Notes under the pieces: model-generated
Told to the model about the DNA's origin: nothing
Databases searched by the model: none
The model's input: the letters and a program-made list of their open reading frames with translations, nothing else
In this document: positions 39,991-53,283 of the stretch, in pieces
How positions within the stretch are numbered: the first letter of the stretch is position 1
Layout of the letters: each line of letters starts with the position of its first letter
Origin: Lamellibrachia columna
Lineage: Eukaryota > Annelida > Polychaeta > Sabellida > Siboglinidae
Assembly: GCA_963662155.1 (NCBI GenBank)
Contig: OY759262.1
Span: 17,622,618-17,686,617, forward strand
Direction: 5' to 3'
DNA length: 64,000 nucleotides
Made by a program: the position numbers and the translations under genes

Positions 39991-40870
39991 ACGAATTTAC
40001 ATAATTTAATTAGCTTTGCATGGCTTGAAAATTAAACAACTAATCCATGTTTAAAGTGTTTAGCCTAACAAAATGATATCTAGAAATAAACTTGTGTCTA
40101 TCTTCTTCAAAAAAGGAAATTATTTCAAAACAAATAAAGAAACTCATCCCCATTTCTTTACAATCTCGTAGAGTACAACATCTACCTCGCTTATCAATTC
40201 CGCTATACTTGCCTTGCTGAATCGGTAACCGATTATTACAAGTACGAAATTTACACAAAGGTCTATATAAATGTTGTGGTAAAACTAGCAAATATTTCTC
40301 CATTTAAAAATCATATTTAATTACTCTGTAGGTTATACACCCATTACTATTGAAGATATTACTACCCCACCGTTGATGATTCTGATCATTAAGTTTTAAT
40401 TTGACAACCGCTATAAGCCATTTAACCATCACTATTTCTTGATTCAGCCACAAGTTAGATAGGCCAATGCTATTAAAAATGTATTTAACTGCGCAATCCA
40501 GGGGGATTCAAAGATATTCTTAACAAATAATTGATATGATAATTTATGCATAATGCAAGACAGTTTAGATCCCTTTTCAGTCAATAGTTTCCCGGGGAAA
40601 TTCAATAATCTACTGTTTATTTTAATATTTAGTGGAAATTACACAATTTCCAATAAACCATGGAAGTATGTGTTTAGCCCAAGTAAATTTTACAACATTT
40701 CCTAAGCAACTTGTCAATTAACATAATATTTTCACATCCCCCTACTTCACATCCGTATAACAAAATTGGGCAGATAAGGTAATCAAATAGTTCTAAATGG
40801 ATATATAGCTTTAGAAATTAAACGTAACATTGCCCACTCTCATTCTATGACCAACAACACTCGCACTGGT
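39991..40870 (-). mobile_element. Degenerate LINE C-terminal region, different family
   Basis: The minus strand carries CPILLYGCEVGGCENIM (40775-40725) followed by MVYWKLCNFH, both interrupted by stops. It ends in CKFRTCNNRLPIQQGKYSGI and CCTLRDCKEMGMSFFICFE (40260-40100). This order (LYGCEVWGCEN-like, then a cysteine knuckle region) is typical of the C-terminal part of a widespread animal LINE reverse transcriptase. The catalytic core is not present. Confidence 0.7.
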
Positions 40871-40939
40871 CGTTTAATTCAAATGTGTGATAGGGCCTAT
40901 AATTACGTGTACAATTAATGATATATAATTATATAATAT

Positions 40940-41242
<303 letters not shown>

Positions 41243-41302
41243 GTGGATAATGAAAACAAGTTACTTGTTATCACAAACAAGTAACTTGTTTTCATTACCC
41301 AC
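41243..41302. repeat. 26-bp arm palindrome after composite unit 1
   Basis: GTGGATAATGAAAACAAGTT and six further bases (41243-41268) pair with 41277-41302 with one mismatch across an 8-base loop. Confidence 0.9.
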
Positions 41303-42592
41303 TTTGTTTGGTTCGAACGCTTCGCATAAAGTTATCACAGGTTACGGTGTAGCCGATCATGATGCTATTTGTCTCAGTGGAAAATACCTACAATTTGATT
41401 GCATTTTTATGTTTTGTGCGACAAACGGTGGCGCCACATTATTTAGCTTGTGTAATCGAGGCTGTCATAGGGTTTGAGTGATAAACTGCAGGGCTCGTGC
41501 AAATTGTTATAACAAATCATCGCCGCAATATAAATATATCAAACTAATTTATTCAAATCAAGAATTAATATATTGTGAATAGGATGACATTTTCAAACAA
41601 ACAGTACAGGATGTATGAACCCCCCCGGACAAATTCTACAATGTTTAATGTGACACAGTATCCCGAATTAGAAGGTTCACGCTGAAATAGTTATAAAATA
41701 TCGTCGACAATCTTCCCACTTGAGTGTACATTCGTTAGCATTAACCTCGACCAAGCCCCACTCTGTCATGATATTTGGAAATATATATGGGCTCAGACGT
41801 CCTGCACCACCTGAAACCAGAAATTAAGCGACGAGCCTTTCTCACCGTACACAGTTGGTAAAACTCTCTTTGTCACGGTGATGTATGTGGTCTTGGCAAA
41901 CAGCAATTACCTTTGGCGGACTGACTTATTTGAAGTTGTCAATGACATCGAGTATTCTGCCTCATCATCCCAGCGTCATTCATACATTATTTTTTTTCCG
42001 AACGTTCATCCTGTTTTGAGTCGGTTTTGCCCTCACATTCCCTATGTAGATATCTAACCAATGAACGGCTAATACTTCATGAACGACTTCTGTTTTATGT
42101 AATAAATCGGCTTGCCTACTTTTAACGGAATCCACGTTCGACCGTAATTGCTAAAGCGAAACAAGAAATAACCTTGATTGTATTGTTCATGATGAAGCAA
42201 ACTACAATCTATACTATTTATCATTGAATACATCATGATACGTACAAAAAAGAGACTATCGAAGTGAGCAAATAATGCAATGGTCATCCTTTTTAAAATG
42301 TCGCAACATTACATTTTCCTTTGTGGCAACCAAACGTCATACACAGTTTTGGCTCCCAATGTCCCGTGTTCTCGATAATCATATACGACAGTACACGTAG
42401 AAAAGCTACAATAATACGTCTGCATATGAGAGTTACCCGAGGAAACCGTCGAATGAACGTTACTTTCAGCAAGAAGCACACCTGTTGCTACAGAAAACCA
42501 AATACATATGCATTCTACATGTTATGTAATTGCTTTTATATGCTATGTTGCCTCAATTCAAACCTGTCATCCGATATAATGTTGTAACGTAC
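41303..42592. other. No recognisable gene
   Basis: AT-rich sequence between composite unit 1 and pseudogene D. Short open frames only. Confidence 0.4.
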
Positions 42593-43110
42593 CACCGAGG
42601 TTCTCTGTGGAGAAGCGATCCTTGTTCAGGTAGAAGCTGGCAACCAGACCTTCGTCCAACACCACGAGTTGATTCCTTGTATCGTCAACAGCCTGAGTCA
42701 GTCGCAAACACAATAGTATTGTGACCTGCACTGGATTAAGTATCGAACGTATAAATAATAAATGCCGGTCTAGTTTACGAAGTCGCCCAACGCGACACTT
42801 GCGTCAGACTGGGCAACCACGGAACCGTCAATGCTGCACTCGGAGTTATCGAGCAGAGATCGTACACCAGACACACCGGCGGATCTCTTGAAGAAGAGTC
42901 TCACGGAGAACGACTCGAAGCGGTCGAAGGCGTTGCTGAAGTAGGCGAGCTCCAGCTTCGACTGGGCACTGCTGTTGAAGAAGCCGCATTCGCCATCCAT
43001 ACAATCGTCGCTACTCAGTTGGACGTTCTGGTTGAAAAGCCATATATCCTTTGATGCCGATATGTTATCATCGAACATTACGCTCGTGAATTCTTCCATC
43101 TCGAGTTTGA
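42593..43110 (-). pseudogene. Family copy D: inverted LamG pseudogene with two exons
   Basis: Exon 6 homology runs on the minus strand from 43110 (acceptor TGCAG at 43111-43115) down to a TAG stop at 42772-42770, where the intact copies have a serine codon. The 3' part of the exon and its donor are gone. Exon 7 homology is 42692-42593, exactly 100 nt with acceptor and donor, but strongly diverged (AVDDTRNQLVVLDEGLVASF). About 77 nt separate the two, against 390-490 in other copies. The central 241 bp of exon 6 (42796-43036) are nearly identical to copies A-C while both flanks are diverged. Exons 8 and 9, the chitin-binding exons and the promoter are missing. Confidence 0.85.
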
Positions 43111-43793
<683 letters not shown>

Positions 43794-43848
43794 GTGGATA
43801 ATGAAAACAAGTTACTTGTTATCACAAACAAGTAACTTGTTTTCATTA
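43794..43848. repeat. Palindrome after composite unit 2
   Basis: Arms 43794-43819 and 43828-43848; perfect over about 22 bp, the last four bases of the right arm having changed to T. Confidence 0.9.
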
Positions 43849-43861
43849 TTTTTCATGGGTG

Positions 43862-44116
<255 letters not shown>

Positions 44117-44256
44117 GTGCATTGTCACAAGTGGTTTGGGAAAGTGATTGCGGGTTTATCTTCTGCCCACTTGTTCATTTATTTAATTAAAAAATATATA
44201 TATACTAGTAGTGTACACACGGTAGTCTACGGTGCTGCCATCTAACTTACGGCAGT

Positions 44257-44349
44257 TTTCACAAAACAAGGGTACCGCCTGGTGACTAAGGTATGGCTTA
44301 AGGTTTCACAAAACAAGGGTACCGCCTGGTGACTAAGGTATGGCTTAAG
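44257..44349. repeat. 46-bp direct repeat, two units
   Basis: GGTACCGCCTGGTGACTAAG with flanking TTCACAAAACAAG and GTATGGCTTAAG occurs twice in tandem. Confidence 0.9.
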
Positions 44350-44498
44350 TGAATTTGTGCTATTGTAGATTTGAGCAGAATTCCCTCGGAAAGATGGTCA
44401 CATTTAGTACGAGTAGAACCGGTTTGATGTGATTAATATAATGGTATCATTGTGAATCAAATTTAGCGAATTTGTAAGAAATTTAATACATGAACTAG

Positions 44499-44765
44499 CC
44501 AGTTGTTGTTCGGCAGGCTAACAATTTGCAACAATAGACAGTTGTTCGGCAGGCTAACAATTTACAACAATAGCCAGTTGTTGTTCGGCAGGCTAACAAT
44601 TTGCAACAATAGCCAGTTGTTCGGCAGGCTAACAATTTGCAACAATAGCCAGTTGTTGTTCGGCAGGCTAACAATTTGCAATAATAGCCAGTTGTTGTTC
44701 GGCAGGCTAACAATTTGCAACAATAGCCAGTCGTTGTTCGGCAGGCTAACAATTTGTAACAGTTC
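44499..44765. repeat. 36/39-bp minisatellite, seven units
   Basis: The unit contains TTCGGCAGGCTAACAATTTG. Units differ by presence or absence of one TTG triplet, so the length stays a multiple of three and open frames persist on both strands. I call it non-coding because both strands are equally open and no start context, splice site or homology supports a protein. Confidence 0.85.
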
Positions 44766-45214
44766 ATTTAACACCTTTGACAGGTTCTAGACAACTCAGA
44801 ATATTTGTTTTATTAATATAACGTATTAAGTTGTAGACGTTGCGTAATACAACTAATATAGTTGTTACCGTCTCAATGCAGATATTCGATTGCTATTTAT
44901 AAGAAATAGGTGTAATTTGAGGGTTGTTTGTATCTGAAGATTGTTGGTCGGTTGTGTAATGCTGCTTTTGTAGAACTGAAGTTGTGTATAGGGCTAACCC
45001 CGAAGTCGTAGGAACGTGATGTCGCAATCCTAAGGATGGCATAAGTTGCATTAAGCTCTGCTATTGGTTAGTTAGACTTCCGGCACAATATGGTCGCCGT
45101 AGTATTTAACAAATTTATTAATTTGTGTGGTGCAACAAGATTGCGTAGTCTTTTCTTCAAGCAACTGTGCATCTTGAAATGTGTAGACTTAGTTAAATTT
45201 AAGACAACACGATT

Positions 45215-45670
45215 ATGATGTATAAGGCATATCACAATGTACTACCGAATAATTTATTAAACCTGCTTAAATTGTATGTTTCAATACATGGTACTCGTCA
45301 GAAAGATACATTCAGAAGTCACTGTGTGCGTACCAACTTAAACTAATTGTACGTTTTCTTGTTATGCATTAGGTCTAAGAAATAAAATAATTATAAACAA
45401 ATACTTTATGTTGTAGGCACTGCATGCATTAGTTATTAGCTATGGATTTGAAATTTATATTTATTGTAAGATAATGTATTTGTATCATACATAACTATAC
45501 TGGTTCGGGTGAACCATAGATAAGTATCACCCTTCTGTTCACTCCCTTTCCACTAACACTTTATTGTTTATTTTATTTTTTACATATTGCAAATGATGTT
45601 GTATTTTGTAATAATGGAATTTGTGCTGTTGATTGTTGGAAAAAAATTACTGATTGATTGATTGTTTGAT
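45215..45670 (+). mobile_element. 3' end of a LINE with (ATTG)n tail
   Basis: A plus-strand frame reads MMYKAYHNVLPNNLLNLLKL and then GTRQKDTFRSHCVRTNL before a stop near 45344. This resembles the extreme C-terminus of LINE reverse transcriptases. An AT-rich 3' UTR follows and ends in GATTGATTGATTG, a common LINE-type tail. Confidence 0.45.
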
Positions 45671-45986
45671 ATTTAGGCAATGCAACTTCTGCAAGCTATG
45701 GTACGTAGCGTGGAATGATCATTTTGTAAAGCTGGTATCATGTGCACGTGTATTTGAGTGTATTTCTTGCAACTCTCGCCCAATGCTCTTTCCCGTGTGA
45801 TGCTCGGTGCAATAATGCGATACAAATATACGCAACACAAATCAAATGCAGAATGTTTTTACTACAATGAAATTTTTTTATAATGGTCATACATTGTTAC
45901 ATTAAATTCGCAGTCGTTCGTTGAATTTTGCGGGTTTCTCACATTATGATCATATCCTGGAGTAAATCATATTGGGCCTTCCTTGC

Positions 45987-46073
45987 TTAAGCCAGCATAG
46001 GCAGGCATTCACTTGGGTTGTAGTACAAGTAGTCGACCTCCTCTTGGTCCATTGCTCCTTTCATGAAGCAGAT
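45987..46073 (-). pseudogene. Orphan last exon of the family, minus strand, PMLA subfamily
   Basis: Acceptor CTGTCCACAG at 46074-46083 is intact. The exon reads ICFMKGAMDQEEVDYLYYNP, then SECLPMLA and a stop. The 3' flank (45740-45985) aligns with the family UTR but the poly(A) signal is changed to an A-run. The preceding LamG exons expected at higher coordinates are not found. Pseudogene D lies downstream of it, so it cannot be the last exon of D. Confidence 0.75.
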
Positions 46074-46083
46074 CTGTGGACAG

Positions 46084-47140
46084 AAACAAAGAATTATTGG
46101 ATGATTATAAAGTGTACAGGAAATGATGTTTCATAGCACAAGTCTGATGTGGACATAACTAGTAGATAGCCTATGGTTCCGTAACCTGTTCCGTTTGGTA
46201 TCAGAAATCGGTTTGACTCCTTTCAATATAATCTCCATGTTTTAGTGGATCCACTGTCCTACTGTAACTGTAATTGTCGACATTTACATATCCGTATCAA
46301 CCGCACTAAATGGGGAGGGAGTGAAGGCACGCGTACTTATTTGTTAAATGTCGGTCGCATGCGAAATATGATCACTGTTGCGTTAGGCAGCGCCGAGCGC
46401 GGCCTGTTGCGGAACTACTGTTTTTATTTGTGTTACCGTTCACCGCGCGGTGCTGCAAAACAACACGACAATTCGGACATTCCCTTCGTGGAAAATACAT
46501 TAAAACGACACCACGGAGTTGTTGGAAAATTACAAAGTCTTATTACAGTTATCAAATATATGTTTGTAAATACATTTCATACCATCGCATCCAGCATCAA
46601 GGGGTGAAACCACAGATGACCTTCCTGTTTATTGTTTTATCGTTGTAGAAGCTATTGGCTGTGGAATAATGCATTAGAGTTTAACAGGCGGGGGATTTAT
46701 GGGAATGGTTCTGCTATTGGCGACGTGTGGGCATGAATACATGATGTTTTTGTAAACAAAACTTGGTCAGCATGTCAATAAGATGTTAGCAGTTGTACTG
46801 AAAACATTTCAGAATGTTCGATGGTCAAGTTTTCCTATAATCAGACGAAAGGTTAGCATGGCCACCAATGCAATTCTGCACTGTGGTCTGAACTCTCCAT
46901 GTCAAGGTCTTATAGAATGTTCGTCAGTTTCGTCAGAAAACAATGTGTGTATATTGCGAAAAAGAGTTAATCAACCCTAGCTAATTCATCTAGCGTTGAA
47001 GTCATAGTTAACGGAAAGTTATGCAGGCTGTTTCATAAACCAGTGTTCCTGCGTTGCAAGTGTACCACATGATATATGTATATATGTAATTAAGTATGTG
47101 TTTAATTATGTATGTAAATAAAATATGTAAGACAGAAGGA
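46084..47140. other. No recognisable gene
   Basis: The longest frame (46245-46607, +, 120 codons) matches nothing I know. I see no splice or homology support. Confidence 0.4.
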
Positions 47141-47149
47141 AAATGGGCG

Positions 47150-47330
47150 AATTAAGACCTGAAAACGAAGGTAGCAGGAACAGAATGCAATGGGCAGGGC
47201 ACATACAGAGAATTATGTCTATTTCACAGGTTTCCTGCATGCATTTCTTACAGTTTGTTCCACCACATCACTGATTCTGTCTTAAATGTGTCGTCAGTAA
47301 GTGAAGCCTCTGGGTCTTCCTCCTGTCCAC
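47150..47330 (+). mobile_element. Possible LINE fragment
   Basis: RNRMQWAGHIQRIM on the plus strand resembles the WAGHxxRM block near the end of some LINE reverse transcriptases. It is short and unsupported by neighbours. Confidence 0.3.
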
Positions 47331-48977
47331 AACCAGATGTTTCACAGATCTGTCTGCCTGCTCACCAGGCAACCATTGCCACTTTATCTTGGCTGAAGTG
47401 AGGAGCATCACTTTCTATCGTGATGATACTTGTTGTTAGGGGAAGTGTCCACAGGTTTGTCTGAAATCACATGGAACTTGTTGAAGTTGTGCATGCTTTA
47501 TTTTATACATATGTACATATAGTACCTTGACAATTTCATACAATTACAAAACATACATTCTTCTCTATTCATGTGTAAATGTACAGAATATGACTATTTC
47601 AAATAAAACGACAGAAATTCATTATGGGTCAGGGAGACTCCTACTAAGACCAGGATTGGTTGCCGTCGCACGAGCCACAGTTAATAGTATCCACTTATTT
47701 AATTAATTATTCACTATTGACTATTGCACTTGATATAACAAAAAGTTAGAGCACACATGCACACGTGTTATTTAATATCAAAGAATATGCAGGAAGTAAA
47801 TTTATGGAGAATAAATTAAAATTTCCTGTGTCGTTCCTGTTTCCATTTTGTTTACATCAGACACGGAGTACACTTGTTGACTTATATTTCTTGACACTAT
47901 TGATCCAGGAGTGTACATTGTTGTGATGTTGACATATAAAGCACTTTGATAGTATGATAGCGTTCACTGTGTTTGGGATTGCTATAGATAATGTTAATAT
48001 GCGTTGCAGTTTCTCACACAGTACTGATTAACTCTGCAGTAACCCTGGTTGATCATGACAGACGTCTGGGATAGGCCTACAAGCGGTGGTGCATTATAAA
48101 AGGGAGCTTTTATTATGTTGAATTAAAAAGTGTCATACGCCCAGTAAAATTTATATAATCATTGGTACGTAATGTAGAATGTATCAAAATACCAACTAAA
48201 ACCAAGTGTAAAAATTATTTATACCCGCAAATGTGAGCATTAATTACCTTGCTTGGTATCAAACGTGATGCTGACATGTGGGGGTGACGCCATCGTGACT
48301 GTACACCATGATCATCCACGTGTCGATGATTCACTCTCCTGTAAAAGTGTCAATTGTGATAGTAAAGCTATGTGTCTAAGAACAATACAAAAAGCAACTC
48401 AGCCAAACATTAAGGCGAGACACGGCAGCTTGATCATGTTGTTTTAATTTGCAAAGTGCAATTTTTGTCTGCCCAAACTGTAGAGTGCGCCTTACTGAGT
48501 AACACGTATGTTGAACGTTTTTCGCTACATCCTCAGTTTCCAGTACAACAAACAAAAAATTACCACCATTTAAAACAAATATTAGCAAATTAAGAATCAA
48601 TGCTATTCTTATCAAGTTTAACAAAGATACCATTATAATTCTTACAATGCAATATTCAGATTTCATTCTATTGCACAACTGGTAGAACAGTTTTAAAAGA
48701 AACTGTTATTGTTTTTTAATAAATGTTTGTAACTTCCGCAAAACATACTTATTTTTCGGCAATAAATACTTATGTAACTTTCAAACTTGATTGTTTGTAT
48801 GTGTTCTACCAGCTGCGTAGAGAAGAACACTCATATCCTAATTTGGCAATTACTTCCCGAGATATATTTGTTTAAAAACAAAATAAAACATGGTTTTGAG
48901 AAACCAGCCGACAAAGATTGAAAAACGTAATTTATTACATCAAAATAGAGCAACGAGGAGCAGGCTGTTGCCGCAGA
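47331..48977. other. No recognisable gene
   Basis: AT-rich sequence with short open frames on both strands, none of which I recognise. Confidence 0.4.
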
Positions 48978-49368
48978 CACTAGGGGTCTGGATGGCACAC
49001 GGGAATATCTGATCTCACAATCAAGCCACGGGGCGCTGGTTCTTCCCACATATACTTGTACACAACACGGGAAGATCATACGTCACAGTCAAGCCATCAG
49101 GCGCTGGCTCTTCCCACATACACCACCACAGCACATGGGAAGATCTTTCCTCACAGTCAAGCCACCAGGCGCTGGTTTTTCCCACATATACTATGGGTCT
49201 GGACAGCACACGGGAATATCGTTCCTCACAATCAAGCCACGAGGCGCTGGCTCTCCCCACATACACTAGGACAGCACACAGAAAGATCTTACCCCACAGT
49301 CAAGCCATCAGGCGCTGGTTCTTCCCACATACGCTAGGGATCTGAACAGCACACGGGAAGATTCAAAT
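48978..49368. repeat. 68-75 bp satellite, five full units plus partials
   Basis: Each unit contains CACACGGGAAGATC, TCACAGTCAAGCCA and CAGGCGCTGGTTCTTCCCAC. Units differ by a 7-bp insertion (GGGTCTG) and scattered substitutions. Confidence 0.85.
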
Positions 49369-49894
49369 AAGTAGTCAGCCTACTTGCCAACATTGTTTTT
49401 CTTTGCTTTCTTAGAAGGCTGAATAAATTATTGTCTCGTATGACGTTGTGTGCGAAGAAGGTCCTTGAGCAGATGGGAACTCAAGACAACAGTATCAAAG
49501 TCCGTAAGACGAGCATGTGTTGCCAATGGCATGAAAGTAATCATTGCAAAGTAGTCGTACTATTATTATTATTATTATTACCACAAGTAGCAGCAGCAAC
49601 ATATTTTCCAACTGTGACGTCTCTTCCAAAATGCCTACATCGAAATTAAGAGATCGACCCATTTATGTAACGACCTTCACACATTAACCTATAAAGGTAT
49701 ATAAAAAAAAATAACTAAATAACGAGTATGTCTAGACTCTAGAGTGCTTCGCAATGTTTGGGTATTACACAACCACTTATCTCCAAAACTGATTGCATGA
49801 TCGCGGGGCGTAGGGGAAGGTGGGGCAAGTCCGCACGCGAGGTATGTCCGCATCCCTCGTTATTGAACAAACTGCGTAGTTCTTGGTTTCAAAA
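49369..49894. other. No recognisable gene
   Basis: Contains a short (TAT)n run at 49561-49579. Nothing else is supportable. Confidence 0.4.
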
Positions 49895-50837
49895 CTGTGT
49901 TCTACGGTAGCATCTAACTGTGTTCTACGGTAGCATCTAACTGTGTTCTACGGTAGCATTTAAATGTGTTCTACGGTAGCATCTTACTGTGTTCTACGGT
50001 AGCATCTAACTGTGTTCTACGGTAGCATATAACTGTGTTCTACGGTAGCATCTAACTGTGTTATACGGTAGCATCTAACTGTGTTCTACGGTAGCATCTA
50101 ACTGTGTTCTACGGTAGCATCTAACTGTGTTCTACGGTAGCATCTAACGGTGCTCTACGGTAGCATCTAACTGTGTTCTACGGTAGCATCTAACTGTGTT
50201 CTACGGTAGCATCTAACTATGTTCTACGGTAGCATATAACTGTGCTCTACGGTAGCATATAACTGTGTTCTACGGTAGCATCTAACTGTGTTCTACGGTA
50301 GCATCTAACGGTGTTCTACGGTAGCATCTAACTGTGTTCTACGGTAGCATCTAACTGTGTTCTACGGTAGCATCTAACTGTGTTCTACGGTAGCATATAA
50401 CTGTGCTATACGGTAGCATATAACTGTGTTCTACGGTAGCATCTAACGGTGCTCTACGGTAGCATATAACTGTGTTCTACGGTAGCATCTAACTGTGTTC
50501 TACGGTAGCATCTAACTTTGTTCTACGGTAGCATATAACTGTGTTCTACGGTAGCATCTAACTGTGCTCTACGGTAGCATATAACTGTGTTCTAATGTAG
50601 CATATAACTGTGTTCTACGGTAGCATCTAACTTTGTTCTACGGTAGCATATAACTGTGTTCTACGGTAGCATCTAACTGTGTTCTACGGTAGCATCTAAC
50701 TGTGTTCTACGGTAGCATCTAACTATGTTCTACGGTAGCATATAACTGTGCTCTACGGTAGCATATAACTGTGTTCTACGGTAGCATCTAACTGTGTTCT
50801 ACGGTAGCATCTAACTTTGTTCTACGGTAGCACCTAA
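49895..50837. repeat. 23-bp satellite, 41 units
   Basis: The unit contains TGTGTTCTACGGTAGCATC and is 23 bp long. The array is 943 bp, exactly 41 units without length change. Variants (TATAAC, CTCTACGG, CTTTG, ATGTAGC) recur in groups, showing block amplification. Confidence 0.95.
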
Positions 50838-52130
50838 CCCATACACCGAGCATATGAACCCGCGAATTGAACTCCTTTCAGTCGGTAAGAAATTATAAAC
50901 TAAATTGTTGGTTTTTTTTGCAGAATCTCATATAATTTTATACATATATTGATACGTAAAAGCGTAACTCACGCTCTCAATAATATATGCACATACATGA
51001 TTAGTGTTGCTGTTGCACAAATAAACTTAGGCGTATGCGGATAAACCCCAGTGCAGTAAGTTAATTTACATAGCGTGAAGGCACGATGTATATATTATCA
51101 GAATATATATTTCATTTGGCTTGCTCGTTCATTTACAGATGCATTAGTCATTATATGATATAGGCCTTACGCCTATGTGGATGTTCATCGTCTACCCATG
51201 TTTCATAACGGAAGAGGTGTGACAGGAACCCAGGGGATACTCAAACATTGTCAGTATACAATCCTTGAGAATTTCTCCAACTGAACCTCCCTAAACACAT
51301 GTTAGACTTCTGTCAAAAAAGATACCCTTTTCAAGTCGAGTACATTGAAATATACACCACTGAACGTGTAAAATATGCACTCTCCCACGATATAGATTAT
51401 TTCACTAACATATTTGAGTTACACATGAATGGGACCTCTCAGTGTCTACCTCTCAGTGTCTACCTCTTAGTGTCTACCTTGTATCGTAAAAACGCGTTTT
51501 GACATTTTAAAATACATACCCTTAATTACCCAATACTTGTGATTTGATACCCTATATGCGTTGTGTGCGTTAAAGTGCGTTGTACACAGATAATACAAAT
51601 GAAACGTAGAATTTGTCTCAAGGATGGCATACCATTTACCCTTGCGTTGTGTGCGTTAACGTGCGTTGTACGCAGAAAACATACTCATAAAACGTGGAAT
51701 TTGTCTCAATGGTGGTATATTGGAAATATTTAGTTATTGAAGAGTTATCCCCTTCACCCACCAACATGGTTGGAGGTTGGCCTAAAATAGATGGGAGATG
51801 GGATTTTGAGGTGGGGTGTGCTAATGACAGTAAATGTATAATACGTAGTTCATGTAGGTTAAATGTTCATGTATCTTAAAGTGTATACTGATAGTGTTGT
51901 TTTTATTTTGTCTCCTTTTAGTTTTTTCGTCGCGTATCTTTCCGTGTGCGCTGTAGGTAAGACAGACCGATATCACGCAACCACTTCACCAAATTTAGGC
52001 CATTGCATTATATAAACTACAACTGGTTATGTTTATATTAATTATATAAGCCCATTTGAAGCCGATAACATGAACCATGACATCACCGGCAATCCTGCGC
52101 ATTCTTCGCAGTTTCCGCGGATCTACATGC
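50838..52130. other. Intergenic, with a diverged copy of the 10.5/27.3 kb repeat and small tandem duplications
   Basis: 51230-51420 aligns loosely with 10550-10700 and 27330-27490 (CATTGTCAGTATA and AAGATACCCTTTTCAA). CTCAGTGTCTACC occurs three times at 51437-51479. An 86-bp tandem duplication lies at 51557-51720 (GCGTTGTGTGCGTTAA). No gene is recognised. Confidence 0.5.
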
Positions 52131-52322
52131 CGTAGCGTTTCTACGATTGGGTGGCGCCCGCGTTTCTACAAACTCACCGTTTTACAAATTTTTCCACGTT
52201 TCTACAAACTCGCCGTTTTCAATTTTCCGCGTTACTACAAACTCGCGTTTTCTAGAGGCTGGGTCGCACCACCTGTATGTGAAGACTGACATCAATATAC
52301 ACCCAAACAACAACGTAATGCG
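52131..52322 (+). repeat. Left inverted terminal repeat of a 2.5-kb element
   Basis: Begins GTAGCGTTTCTA and contains three sub-repeats of CGTTTCTACAAACTCGCCG, then TAGAGGCTGGGTCGCACC and ACACCCAAAC. It aligns with the reverse complement of 54414-54616 over its whole length, imperfectly. Confidence 0.8.
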
Positions 52323-52329
52323 GTGAAAT

Positions 52330-52396
52330 GTAATGGCTCAGCGGTAGAATGTTCGCCTGCCACCCAGGCAACGCATGTTCGATTACCGTCTAACAC
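52330..52396 (+). pseudogene. tRNA-Gly(GCC)-like relic or SINE head
   Basis: Box A-like TGGCTCAGCGGTAGAAT, an anticodon-like loop CTGCCAC and box B-like GTTCGATTACC are in the order and spacing of tRNA-Gly. The acceptor stem does not pair and the anticodon stem is rearranged, so I do not call a functional tRNA. Confidence 0.55.
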
Positions 52397-52842
52397 ATAT
52401 TTTAGTTGTAGTTATAAAGTCATACTTAAGCCGGCCTTACACTATGCAGGAGACACGATCGCTTGCAACCTGGTCGCAGCCTGATCGCCTCGTGTACACA
52501 GTACATCGCATGCAACTGGGTCTCATGCGACGGCGTCTCGTGTTGCTTGCAACGTGTCTCTTGCAATAGGGAATGCTCTATTTTGTGCAGCCGCGTCTCT
52601 TGGTTGCATGTAATTTGTCCTATTACAGCCAAAAGCCAACACACGTGACGCATCTAGAACTATCCGTCAGGAACAATGGCTGCCGGCAAGAGGCAAGATG
52701 TTCGGCTGACGGATGGCCAGGTATTTCTTGTTCCAATGCCAATTCTTGCCCAGCTCATTAGCGCTCTGCCGCATGTGGTTACTTTACATTATAAATGCAT
52801 TATTTTACGGGATAGTTCTCGCCTTCATGGCTTACTTGGTGA

Positions 52843-53283
52843 GTGGGGAAGATGGTCCCGCGATCCAGCAGGGTGGGGCAAGGTTGCCTGCATTTTAGAG
52901 ACGTGGCACTGAATGGGGATCTGATCACTATTTCTTTTAGACATTTTAAGCGCAATGGTAAACAGGGCCCCCAGTCATTGCAAGTAGACGGTCATTGTGT
53001 AGAGTGTACTTCAATTCACCCAGCTAAATTTCTCAGTGTTAGGGGTACAATAATGTGTCCGTTATTTGCTTATGCTGATGGCTCTCCAATGCTACGACGC
53101 GAGTTTGATATGCTGCATAAACATTTACTCGAGTTCTGTGGGTTAAGTACAACGGTATTCAAAGGTCACAGCTTTAGAATAGGGGCAGCCCCATTAAGGG
53201 GTGAATCGGATGCACAAATTACAGTTGCGGGTAGATGGGCATCCGATGCTTTCAGGAAATACATTCGGATATCGTACATTTAA
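52843..53283 (+). pseudogene. Tyrosine recombinase C-terminal domain relic
   Basis: The 146-codon frame reads LHFRDVALNGDLITISFRHF (beta-hairpin with lysine), then FCGLSTTVFKGHSFRIGAA (the catalytic HxxR) and VAGRWASDAFRKYIR (W at the H/W position and the tyrosine nucleophile). These are hallmarks of tyrosine recombinases such as those in DIRS elements and Cryptons. The N-terminal half with the first catalytic arginine is missing or frameshifted upstream of 52843. The end, from 53193, is tandemly duplicated. Confidence 0.75.

Noticed and set aside
41784..41880. 5S rRNA-like sequence (CACCTGAAACCAGAAATTAAGC region)
   Set aside because: The resemblance is limited to a few short words and the required stems are absent.
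46245..46607. 120-codon plus-strand frame as a gene
   Set aside because: No known domain, no splice context, not conserved elsewhere in the window.
52330..52396. Functional tRNA-Gly gene
   Set aside because: Boxes A and B are present but the acceptor and anticodon stems do not pair properly.
52426..52700. Possible DNA transposon end (repeated GCAACCTGGTCGC and CATGCAACTGGG-like words)
   Set aside because: Some internal repetition is visible but no second terminus or transposase could be identified.
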